Source: Diphasiastrum complanatum
Taxonomy: Eukaryota; Streptophyta; Lycopodiopsida; Lycopodiales; Lycopodiaceae
Length of the DNA stretch: 64,000 nt
Reading direction: 5' to 3'
Assembly: GCA_029204225.1 (NCBI GenBank)
Contig: CM055093.1
Coordinates: 32,253,777-32,317,776, forward strand
The position numbers and the translations under genes are program-made. The notes below the pieces were generated by a model. That model was given only the letters and a program-made list of their open reading frames with translations. It made no database searches and was not told the origin of the DNA. This document shows, piece after piece, positions 45,410-56,720 of this stretch; position 1 is the first letter of the stretch; each line of letters begins with the position of its first letter.

Positions 45410-47228
45410 CTCTCAAGCAAAACCCCTTGAGGTTTGGACAAGATCTAAGCCTCCAATGAAGAACCTTCGAGTATTCGGTTGCATTGCCTATGCATAGATC
45501 CCGAAGAAGACAAGGAAAAAATTCAACTTCCAAAGTCTAAAGACCATCCTGATCAATTACACTTCCTCCGACAACACCTACGAGTTGTACGATCGCGATA
45601 CTCAAAAGATTTTATTCAATAGGGATATAGTCTTTATTGAGAATCAGTTCATTGACTTCAAAGGCAAGAGAAAAGTTCCATTCAAATATTTGACACCACC
45701 TGCCATGGACACAACAATGACAATTTGAGCCTCAAGTTCCATTGTTCCGACAGTCGGCCAACTATTTGACAACGAATCAAAAGAAGACGTTGATGTTAAT
45801 CAGTGACAACCCGACCAAGAAATGGATCATCAACTGACGTCACCTCCAAGAAGATCGAACCGAGTGCGCACACAGCCCACAAGGTATATCCATGAATATG
45901 CTTGTCTTTTAATTCAGGAATCAAATTCAGTCGAAGAGGCACTCAACCACTATGGAAATATAGCAAATATGATGAAACTAGTTGAATCTCTTGATGGCTT
46001 GTCATGAAAGCATCGTGTTCTGCTTATTGATTTGACTGAGATCTGACGGGAGTATTGACCGAAGGAAGGCCCGACTAGTAGCCAAAGGGTTTTCTTAGAT
46101 CCCAAACATTGACTACAATGAGACTTTCAGTCTAGTAGTCAAGCATTCATCGATCTGAGTCCTCTTATCATTTGTTGTTGCTGCCAACCTCGAAGTACAT
46201 CAACTCGACGTACAGACAGCTTATTTGAATGAAGTTATAGAAGAAGAAATTTACATGATACAACCTAAGAAATATGTCCTCAAAGGTTTGAATAATCATG
46301 TATGTAAACTCCAGAAGGCACTTTATGGCTTGAAACAATCAACAAGAGCTTGGTTTCAAAGGATTAACACATTCCTCATCCAACATGGTATTAAACCAAG
46401 AATTGTCGATTCTAACGTCTATTTCAAGTCATTGCAGTATTCTTTCATTATCATCACCTTGTATGTCGACGACACGTTGCTTTTTAGCAACAGTACCAAT
46501 CAGGTGAAGTGTGCTAAGTAGATGTTGTCTTACATATTCGACACCGATATGGGTGAGGCTCACTACTGTCTAGGAATTAAAATTGACCAAGGCAGAGAGA
46601 GACAACTGATCTACATCACTCAAAAAAGGTATCTTTATAATACTCTTATCAGATATAATTTGATCAATTGCAAAGAAGCTCACTCACCTATGGACTCAGG
46701 TTTGCGACTGTCGAGGGACCAATGTCCTCAAACAAAACAAAAAAAGGAACAAATGAGAGAGTATCCTTATCAATCGATACTTGGATCTCTCATGCATGTT
46801 ATGGTCTAACAAGACTTGACATCACTTTTGTAGTTAGCTCACTAAGCCAATTCATGGCTAATTCTGGAATCACCCATTGGAAGGCTCTCATAAGAGTCAT
46901 GAAATACATTTGAGCTACAACGGACCTGTGCATCTGCTATGGAGAAGTCGACAACGACAATCTTCATCAGCTAAGTGGATATTCGGATGCAAGCAAGGGA
47001 GGAGATGTAGATACTCATAAATCCACATCTGGATTTACATTCTTCTTCAACGATGGTCCTATCTCCTGGAACAGTCATAAGCAAACCTCTATTGCTCTCT
47101 CATCCACAGAAGCAAAATATATTGCTGCTTCTCAAGCAATTAAGAAAGCAATTTGTATGAGAAATTTACTGTCAGATATTAGTCTGAATCAGTACACTCC
47201 TACAATTATGTTTTGTGATAATCAGAAT
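45410..47228 (+). pseudogene. Copia C, right part (integrase C-terminus, RT, RNase H)
   Basis: C resumes after B with integrase text (KPPMKNLRVFGCIAYA, SSDNTYELYDRDT). The linker (PPRRSNRVRTQPTRYIHEY, 45,822-46,007) is followed by RT at 46,225-46,809: EEEIYMIQPKKYV, HVCKLQKALYGLKQS and the LYVDDTLLF active box. RNase H runs in several frames (GYSDASKGGDVDTHKSTSG, ALSSTEAKYIAASQAIKK). It stops at MFCDNQNC near 47,228, where gypsy G2 sequence begins without an LTR, so the right end of C is lost. Confidence 0.8.
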
Positions 47229-49639
47229 TGCAGAATGTCCCTACAAGAGACAATATACATCCTTCTGCCGAGAATGCGGTTATGGACACTGTTTCAAGAA
47301 TTGTCCATTTAAACCTAGAACCAGTGCACCTCTTAACTTCATCGCAATATAGCAACCAGTAGTTCCAACAAGGATGCCATCGGAAGGATGACAATTCCAC
47401 GCTCCTGTGTTAGCTATTACGCGAGCAGAAAAGAGGAAGGAAGTGGCTCCCTCACCACCACCATCGGTCACTCACGACCAACCCTCAACTTTCGCGCCAT
47501 ATCCGAATGTGAGGGAAGAAAGAAGGCAATACTTGAAAATAAGACACTGGGTACAGAAAGCACAAGCGGAGGAAAAAGAGCAAGAAAGAGACAATCTCAC
47601 GGAACCTCCAGTTGGCATCGAATGGATACCACAAGCGGGCTCACCACTGCACACTGATCAAAATGATCGGTTGCACCAACATGAACCACCTTTTCACTTG
47701 GTGGAGCCCGAGGAACCATGCACTGAAAGGCTCACACTTTTATTGTCAAGCCGTGTTAGTTTACCACTCGGAGAACTACTGCGGATTGCACCACAAGCGA
47801 AAAGCCTTCTAGCTGAATGGGCCAAAGCGGATGAGGAGCCAGTAGCGCCTGAGCCCATATATTGTACGGGCTATGAAGAGACAAGTAACGTCCTCCACAT
47901 CGGAGCAGCATGGGAAAGTGAGGAACACAACATCACTTTACCAATCAAACACAAGAGATACGAGGACGAGGCAACAATGGTAGATGGAGGATCGGGCAAA
48001 GGGTGTATTGCCGATATCCTCGTAAAGATAGTAGACATGCAGTTTGTGATTACTTTTGTAGTCATGGATATACCTGAATCTCCATCTACATACCGTGTTT
48101 TACTGGGAAGACCATGGTTGAGGACTGTGCAAGTAGTACACAACTGGGGTACAGGAAAACTCACCTTCGAGAACAGAGAACAGGCAGTAAAGGTTGATCC
48201 AACCACATGGGGGGTGAAACCTATTGCACACAAAGCTGATGACGGATCATCTACGATAGATCACACGATTGATCGCCCAAGGCCAGCCAAGGGAGGTCAC
48301 TATGATTCAGAGACGAGTGTCGTAAGATGGACGGATGCGTTAGCAACTATTGACTGCCGAGCATGTCAATAAATCAGATCCGGAACCCAGTACATCTTCA
48401 CCCAAGTGTTACACTATGGACACACCAATCACATTTGGGGTGAATATGATAAACGTAGCATGGCTGTCAACGGAGCCTATCGAGAATCCAGTGGACGATG
48501 ATCTAGTCCCTTGGCAACATGCTCTAACTTATAATAAGGAGATTGAGCTGACTAATGAATAGGTCCTACACCACATGGACCCAGATCGTTAAGGAACCAA
48601 GAAAGTACCAGCTCAACCACCGCAAAAGTCTGCTATGGCGAAAATCTCAAGGATCGATCCACCCAAGGCACCTGTGAATAAGAAGAATCAGTTGAAGCAA
48701 CGCTACAACCAGGTGATCCGATGGAGTGATCTACCCAAAGAGGCGATAGCTATAGTGGATGTTGATATTCGCAACCACGAGGCGAATATCACGACAGTCC
48801 CGATGAAAGACAACAAGGATGAACCCACCAAAATGACAAAAAAGGACAAAAAAAGTTAATCAAGATAGACTCAGATACAACATCATCTTCTACACAGCTG
48901 ACAGATAATCAAAAAATGAACAGTCGGGCTAAGATCAATATGCTCAAGGAGGAATCTCGACGAGCACTAGTTCACGAGATGCCTGAGACTTTCAAGAATT
49001 GTACCTTGGACGACGTGGTAGTCATGATGCCGCAAGCCCAGAGAGAAACTGATCAAGTCAGGCACCAGCGGAACGAGTCTTCGAGGGACCTGCGCGAACA
49101 CAGCCAATGAATCTTGCCGAGCTAGGTGAAGAAGAAAAGATAGTGCATGTGGGAGAGCAGTTAACACCCACATAGTTCAAGAGGCTACGATTGTTGTTGG
49201 TGGAGTATAAAGACTGTTTTGCCTAGACTTATAGTGACTTGAAGGGCATTCCACCAACAGTATTCCAACACACCATACCCTTAGTGGACGGAGCAGTTCC
49301 CAAGGTAAGCCGTTATTACCGCTGCAATCCGAATTATACTGATCTGATCAAGCAAGAGTTGCAGAAGCTGATGGATGCAGATTTCATCTATGAAATTGAG
49401 CACACGGAATGGGTATCACCGATAGCTATAGTACCCAAGAAGAATGGCAAAATGCGAATTTGTGTGAATCTGAAGGCGCTAAATATAGTCACCAAAAAGA
49501 ATCATTTCTACCATTTACGGAAAGTGTCCTCGATAGAGTAGCTGGCACCAAAGACGGCTTCAATGGCTACAACCAGGTGAAGATAGCCCACCAGGACCAA
49601 CACAAGATAGCATTTGCCACAGAATGGGGAACCTATGCC
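47229..49639 (+). pseudogene. Gypsy G2: truncated relative of G1 (gag end, protease, linker, RT N-terminus)
   Basis: G2 starts inside the gag knuckles (ECPYKR-like text; gaatgtccctacaaga) and reads cleanly through the gag end and protease (47,407-48,372). The protease has lost about 105 bp between DGGS and the segment before VITFVVMDIP. The linker follows with stops and small deletions. RT begins at about 49,130 and contains the stretch that G1 lacks (PLVDGAVPKVSRYYRCNP, SPIAIVPKKNGKMRICVN, then motif A DGFNGYNQ in a shifted frame). It breaks off after the segment EWGTYA at 49,639. There is no LTR at either end, so G2 is a fragment and not a separate complete insertion. Confidence 0.85.
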
Positions 49640-50577
49640 TAGTAAAGCAATAGTAAAAATGCCTCATTAGAATCTATAATCTACAATAACAGAATAAGGA
49701 TTACATGAATAGCTTTAAGCATATGGAAAAAGCTAGATGATGCTTTGTTTTTTGAAAAACAAAACGGCAAGGGAGTATTCAAATCCGCACTAGTAAGAAC
49801 CCTCCAGTGCACCCTCGAATCAACAGTGTGTCTGCTCAATCAATACTATGAATAGCATGATGGAAGCGGGCCTAACAAGCCCTCCATCAACCGCCATCTC
49901 TCCCTCTCTCGGGTCTCTGTCTTTCTCATACCCCTTCTCGCGACTTGAAGGAGCCCGAACCCTCTTCTTTTTTAGAGAAAGGTGAGGTTGGGGGGGGGGG
50001 GGGGTATGTTTAAACTTAAGTTATTGAATGTGTTGAGTTGGAGGCATGGTTGGTAGGGAGGAGGGGTTGGTCTGGAGATCTTATTCCAAGCTTTTTATTT
50101 TTCCGTATTTTTTTCATTTTTTCTTGATTCCATGGGTTTGTTTTAGTCAATTTGGACTACGTAAATGCAAATGCGATGAATGTGCTTGGGGAATCATAAT
50201 GGCTTAAGTAGTGATGTTAAATGGATTTTTGATGGATTGACGAGTTTTTCCGAATTTTTATTGCTTAAGATATATTTTGCAATGCCCATTGGTATAAATC
50301 CTATAAGCACGTTATGGTCCAGTAAAAACTCTGTTTTTTGGACATTGTTCCATTAGGAAAATTATACCCGTAATGAGTTCAACCAAACGAAAAAAATTTC
50401 ATTTTCGGTTTTCTTATGCAAATAGATGGAGTGAAATTCTAGTGAGAGGTGGCAAATGAAAATTCACCCAGCATTACTCAACAGTGATGACCCCCTTGCA
50501 ATTTTGGTACGACTGATCACCTTACCAAATCGACTATGTTTATTCGGGTATAGATCAAGTAGTTAGAGAGTGTCTGT
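49640..50577. other. Non-coding stretch with a poly-G run
   Basis: No ORF or element motif was recognised. A run of about 15 G lies at 49,990-50,004, and C/T-rich text (tctccctctctcgggtctctg) lies just before it. Confidence 0.5.
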
Positions 50578-51520
50578 TTAGGCTTTACGGATTACTAAAG
50601 TAACATTCGCGATTTGAAGTTCCATCCAACATGAAGTAGAGTAGGTGAAGCTCTTGAGTCCATAACAAACCTCAATAAGCTCACCAATGAGATCTTCCTT
50701 GTCTTGAAGAAATTGCCTCTCGATTTGTTCCATGTAGTCTTCTCCAACCAACCTTTTGCCATCTCGATCATGAGTGATCAACTCACAATCATAGAATCCT
50801 TTGAGTTGATGAAGAGATGTGAGATCCATGCCTTGGATCTTCCCAAGAACCAATCTTCCATTCTCTTTCCTTCATAAGACTCCCTCTTAATGATTGCATC
50901 ATAAGAAGTAGAAACCTCAAAAACATTAGAAGCCATGAAAAATATGATTAGTACCTTCAACATAAGGATGATTGAAGTACTCTCTTTTTTCAAACAAGAA
51001 CTTCTAATCAATGTTTTAGGTAATGAATCATATGATAATGATTATTCCTCACTATCATTTACAATGACATCATTCAAAGTACATCCTACTTTGAACTCTT
51101 CACATACTTCTCTTCTTCTTGACTTGTGACTATCTCCCTCACTAAGTCTCTTGATAAAACCATTTGATCTACTCTCTTTATGAAGACATGTGACTCCACT
51201 TGCTGGAAAAATGACTTTCTTGGACTCATCACAAAAGAATGTAGAAGAACCACCTCCTTCATGCATGCACCTAGCAACATCTTTTGACATATGATCAAAG
51301 AAATCATTAACAACAATCTTTTCCAAGGAAGAACCTTCACCTCCATTGATGAAGTTAGCTCTTTCCTTACCTTTTGCATGCTTGCACTTGCCATGAAGAA
51401 CCATTGAGACACCATCATTATCCTCAAGACTAGCCAAGTTAGCACAAAGATGAACATCTCTAAGAAGCATATTAGATCTTGACCTAGATCTAGCATAAGG
51501 AAGCTTGTTAGACTTTGCAT
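50578..51520 (-). other. Unrecognised minus-strand ORFs, possibly one decayed coding unit
   Basis: Successive minus-strand frames are open at 51,470-51,042 (142 codons, MLLRDVHLCANLASLEDN), about 50,936-50,778 (MASNVFEVSTSYDAIIKRES) and 50,778-50,587 in another frame (DYMEQIERQFLQDKEDLIGE). The first is rich in Lys, Ser, Glu and Cys (KCKHAKGKERANF, FFCDESKK). I do not recognise any domain. The size and the retroelement surroundings suggest a gag-like or linker region, but that is a guess. A real host gene cannot be excluded. Confidence 0.3.
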
Positions 51521-51757
51521 ACTTACATTGCTTGATTCAGCTAGTAGTATATATTTACAAGTGTCTTCAAAAAATATCTTACAAGCATTGAATGCTATTT
51601 ACGCCAGCCTTTGTATATGTACAAAGTGGATAACCGCCCTTGGGATATTTAGTGGTCCAGCTGTTTTAAGGGTTGATGATAAGTTGGCGACGTCGGTTTG
51701 TCACTGTTGGAAAAACCAAAAAAATGCGAGGGTGCCCTTGAAGAGAGAAAGCATGTA

Positions 51758-52110
51758 AATCTCAAAGGTGTGAAAATCCTGAAAGTGTCTTTAAAGCGAA
51801 GATAGGGAAATGCGAAAAATCTGACAATGTCTTTAAATTGAAATTTGGTCACAGTGTCGCATTTTTCCCGAAGGTGCAAGAAATGCGAAAAATCCGACAG
51901 TGCCTTTAAAATGAAATTTGGTCACAATGTTGCATTTTTTCCGAAGGTGCAAAAATGTGAAAAACCCGACAATGTCTTTAAAATGAATTTTGGTCATAGT
52001 GTCACATTTTTTTCGAAGGTGTCGCTTTTTTCCAACAGTGCAAAAAAATGTGAAAAAGATGAAGGTGCCTTAAAACGAAAATGTTTTAAGGAAAAACAAA
52101 ATTTTGAAAA
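51758..52110 (+). repeat. Tandem repeat, unit about 72 bp, three to four degenerate copies
   Basis: Units start near 51,809, 51,882 and 51,954, with partial units on both sides. The shared core is aatgcgaaaaatc, then gacaatgtctttaaa, then atttggtcacagtgt, then cgaaggtgca. Read in frame, one unit encodes about 24 residues (KCEK, FKxKFGH, FFPKVQ), and the reading is kept for two units at a time. Confidence 0.8.
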
Positions 52111-52139
52111 AATGCGAATGTTTGAAATATGTTGTCACT

Positions 52140-55100
52140 TTCAAAGTGAATGTCGACTTTGATATGACTTTGTAACTGAGTGCGCTGATTGTATCAGAAG
52201 GCATTGCTATAAAGATTGCCCTAACCAAACCAAAAAGACAGTTCTAACACGTAGGGTATCTGAAGAGCCATTGCATGCTGTCACACACGCGCAACATCGG
52301 GTCTTAGAGAATAAGGACCCAGCACAACCACACCCTCCTGCTAATACTTCCATGATATCACAATCTTACCCTGACCTTGTAGAAGCTCAAGGCAATACCA
52401 TGAGTTCGGAGATGAGTTTGACAGAGCTGAAGTTAGGATTTCTACTCCGTCATCTGCCCAGTTACCTACGCAGGGGCAACCACCACGAGGAATAGAGGTT
52501 CTTTCCGATCTCTTACAAGCTCAAATCACTATGCCCTTCTACATGGCCATTAAGTTTTCCAAACCCCTGCGGGATGCCATACTGCAAAGCTCCCAGTAGC
52601 ATGATATACCAGATGAGTTGAGACGATAGAAAAACATTGAAGTGGTTCATAATGTTGACATGAGATTACTTCATATAGATGTTGGTAAAAGTAACAACAT
52701 CACTTTACCAGTGTATTACAAATCTAAATTTATGTGCAAGCAATTCTCGATAGTGGGTTTGGCATGAATATTATCGTCCTGTCCTTAGCCAAGGCATGGG
52801 AAATATCCACATTGGAAAAGCCTAAGTACAAGTTATGTATGGCTGACAATTGCCAGTCACATAAACAATTTGCCGATCAAAATTGTCGGTTTGATTTTTA
52901 CCATAGAGTGTGTAGTACTAGATTTTCTTGATGAATTGCACACCTATCAATTCCTTCTTGGAACGTTTTGGTTAGAAATGCCCGGAGTGATTCAAGATTG
53001 GAAGAAAAACAAAATCATTTTTGGCAACAAAGACAAGAGAATCTCTGTTGATGCCATTGGGAAGATAAAGCCTGCATGCGTTGAAGATGATTGGTCTTCA
53101 ACTACCTATGATGACCCTGAAAGTATTGATTCTACCATAAAGGGTCATTACGTGTAGAGTACCGAGATAATCAATTGGGGACATGCCTTAGTGACCATCG
53201 ACTATGTCAATGCCACTCTTTGTGCACACGAAGTTCACGAAGAGGAACCAATTGAAATTACTATAAACTCCACAGATATCAACACTCCCATCCTGCCCTT
53301 GTACATGATGGATGCACTCCCTATTGAGTGGATACCTGAAGATGCCTATGTTACTGAAGTATCTACCAGTGTGGATGGCATTGTTACTATGGGAAAACAT
53401 GAGTTATCTGACGACCAACTATTTCACTTGTTGGATTCCAAGCGTTTAGGAAAGCGTCGTATACCGAAAGAGATTAAACTTCCATCGCCATTGGCTTGTG
53501 TGCAACATCCACAACCAGTAAACACTCGTGTATACTGACCTAAACTAAAAGCCTATTGATGGGACGTACACCATGATGAAATCTTGAACACCCTTGATGG
53601 CGACTTAGTTCGCGAGAAAACACAAAAAAATCCATGCATGCCTCCTACTACCAATCCACAAATATCCCGCATGCTAAAAAACAGATCAAAGGTTGATGTA
53701 CGATTGACTGATAAGCAATTCCAAATGTGTGAAAAGTTGAAAACAGCCAATCAAACCTTTGATTCCACATCAAAAAATTTCTAGTCAGCTTCATCATCTA
53801 CAAGCAAATCTGTAGAGGACATTCTTAAGATCCCACACGAGGTCATTGATGATCCACTTTATGATGTTCCCCAGCACTTTAAGGATTGCACCACTAATGA
53901 TGTCATCATCAATATGGTAAAGCCGAAACGGGAACCTCAACCACCATCAATCTCTTTTGAGGGACCTGCAAAGACAATCCCTCTTAATCTGAAGGATGAT
54001 GATGAAGACATAGACTGTATTGTACATGTAGGAGCCCACTTGAATCCAACCCAATCGCGAGATTTGAAAAAGCTATTGCGCAAATATAGAGATGTGTTTG
54101 CGTGGAGTTATAAAGAAATGAAGGGAGTTTCTCCTGATGTCGTTTCCATACAACCCATTGCATGATGGTGCCATACTCGTAAGAGTGAAACCTGATCGCA
54201 CCAATCCTACCTATTGCGAGAAGATACGATAAGATATTCAGAAGCTTCTCAATGCTGGTTCTTAAAGAAACTTAATGATCAAACATAGAAGAATCACTTT
54301 TCCTTACCTCTGACCACACAAATCCTCAAAGATATGGCAGGAGCAGAAGCTTTTAGCTTCCTAGACGGTTTTAGTGGCTATTTCTTAGTCCAAATTGCTT
54401 CTGAAGATAATTTCAAAACGGCCTTTGTTACAAAGTTTGGCACCTTCACGTATAAAGTTATGCCATTCGGTCTATGCAATGCCCCATCCACATTTCAAAG
54501 AGTGATGCAACGAGCTTTCAAGGACCTGTTGCACAAAAATCTAGAGATTTATCTCGATGATCTTGGTGTGCATTCCTCTCAAGATAAGCATCTCGATGCC
54601 CTTGAACAAGTGTTCATTCGTTGTCGAAGGTTCAGAATTTCATTGAAGCCCAAAAAGTGCCAGATCTGGGTTACCCATGGTGTGGTACTGGCCGGGGCCA
54701 TATTATTTCTCAAAATGATATATCCACTGATCCCGAAAAGATAAGAGTTATTCTTGAAATGCCCCTACCCGACACAATGAAAAAAATTTACATCTTTCTG
54801 GGCTACACAGAATATTATCGAATTTGTATAATACACTACGCCGATAAAGCACGGTTAGTATATCAAATCGTTACTGATCCAAAGTGGACAGAAGACAAGA
54901 TTAAAGCCTTCGAAGATCTTAAACAGGCTTTAGTAACTGTGCCTAATTATACTAAGGAGTTCCATGTGCATACGGACGCAAGTAAGGATGCCATTGGCGT
55001 TGTTTTAATGCAGCCCGGAGAATTCAAAAAAGATTTTTCAATCTGTTTCCTAAGCCGTCAACTGGTTCCAGCTGAGGTTAATTATCCCACGACAGACAAA

Positions 55101-55187
55101 GAGACATTATCAATGGTCTATGCTATTCAACAATTTCATCATTATTTGCTAGGCCAATATTCTACTAACTTTGATCATATGTGTTGA
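52140..55187 (+). pseudogene. Gypsy G4 fragment (gag knuckle, protease, linker, RT, RNase H start)
   Basis: A knuckle-like ECADCIRRHCYKDCP lies at about 52,160. The protease has ILDSGFGMNIIV near 52,740, and after a frame change VVLDFLDELHTYQFLLG near 52,910. A long linker is open at 53,191-53,538 and 53,584-54,165. RT starts near 54,010 (VHVGAHLNPTQSRDLKKLL, VFAWSYKEMKGVSP) and is scrambled to 54,330. Motif A is SFLDGFSGYFLVQI, followed by VMPFGLCNAPSTFQRVM and motif C IYLDDLGVHS (54,540). A frameshift near 54,690 leads to the thumb and RNase H start (FHVHTDASKDAIGVVL, NYPTTDKETLSMVY). It ends abruptly at 55,187 without integrase or LTR. It is related to G1/G2 but from a different family. 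Confidence 0.85.
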
Positions 55188-55500
55188 ACGAACTTCTTGG
55201 TGTTGTAGGCTAAATAGTCGCTAAACCATTTTTGATGGCTTGTCATGTGTTGTGTTGCTCCAGAATTGAGGAGTCATTCCTCAAGTTGTTTGACATGGTG
55301 ATGGTTCATCATGAAGGCATTCTGCTCATCATCTTCAACATTCTGCTTCGAGTCGATAGCTGCATTGGCTTGTTGATCCAACTGTTTCTTCTTGTTATTC
55401 TTGAATTTGAGTATTCGACAATCTTGGATCTTGTGGTTGGTCCTTTTGCAATTGATGAAAATCTAGCAAGTTTCACACGTGTGGGGAACAATCCTAAAGT
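55185..55500 (-). pseudogene. Copia scrap H (zinc knuckle and protease)
   Basis: On the minus strand a CCHC knuckle (CKRTNHKIQDCR), a Lys/Gln/Asn-rich stretch and a protease motif NSGATQHMTSHQKWF are readable in one frame, with one stop before the protease. The protease resembles that of copia C (GATQHMTSH). The neighbouring 55,501-55,836 has no recognised content and may be its leader or LTR. Confidence 0.7.
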
Positions 55501-55836
55501 GTGAATAATCTTGTTAAGCTTTATGTTTAGCACATGATCTGATTTTAGATTGAGTATCAAGATCTAGTTCTAGAATTTATGACCAAAGCACAGTCTAGCA
55601 TGCTAGTAATCAAAGAATGATTGCTTTCAACATCAAAAGAGAAGAAGTACAAGAATTTAATGCATTAGCATAGCCTTCTACTCGAGTTAGAGAGAGCAAG
55701 AGAGAGCAAAATTCAAGCATATAATATGATAGATCCAAATTGACATGGAATAGCTTCAAAGCTTGGTTCTTCATAAAAAATTATGAGAGAGCTTACACAT
55801 ATTTATGGAGATTGGAGTAGTCGCAGTAGAACCATA

Positions 55837-56720
55837 TGAAGAAACAAAACATTTCTAATTACAAAGCCTTGCTAGCTTTCAACCCTCAGCCCGATGAAGA
55901 CATTCGCGAATTCGAAGATTTGGAGACATGAAGCACAAAAAGTTTTGCGAACACGAAAGTCAAAGAAAACGAAGACGAACGGTTTGCGAACACAAAAGTC
56001 AAAGCAGACGAAGACGAACGGTTCGCAAACACAAAAGATTCATGAACAAGAATCTTTTGCGGTCCAGTACGAGAGAAGGCAAACGACCAAAATGAAACCA
56101 ACGATGGAAATGAAACCTTCTCCTGTCCTCCACGCTCCAAAGAGTACCAACAAGATCATGCAAGTACCCAAAAGTACAGATATCTGATATGATGGTATGA
56201 CGTTAGCAGATACATTTTTAGGTCGTGGCTAATCTGCCACTCTTGCAATTCCCTGATTAGTTGTAGATGATTAATCATTCTAATCTCAGATTTACATAGA
56301 GCGACCATACTTACTGGATAATACTTGACATATAGATCAACAGAATACACATACAGTGTAATGTAGTAGTTTGATGCTAGTAAGCAATCAAGATGAAATA
56401 CAGACAACAAGTCCGCCTGCGTGCGAGATGAGCTCTGTGATCAGGATCCATAGAGATCCAACTGTCCGCTCGTAAGCGAGATGATTACTTGTGAGAGAAC
56501 CACGTTTCTCTCACGCCAACGTACTGCGTGGATTTGCATGCAGTGCTTGAAGAAATCAGAGGAAGATCGATATAGATGATTTTTTCTTGTTGTGTCTGAT
56601 CTCGAATGCAAATGCTTCTGATGTTAATCGTGTGTCTAGTTCTCTTGCTCATTTAATTCCACACCTTGGTTGAAACTATGTTGAACGTTGCATTGATTTT
56701 ATAAACGTAGATCAGTAGTG
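55837..56720 (+). repeat. 5' LTR of copia D, truncated at its 3' end
   Basis: It starts tgaagaaacaaaacatttc like the LTRs of A and B and follows them to atcagtagtg. There it jumps into integrase-proximal sequence, so the LTR end, PBS, gag and most of the protease are missing. The break shares the two bases tg with both parents. Confidence 0.85.
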
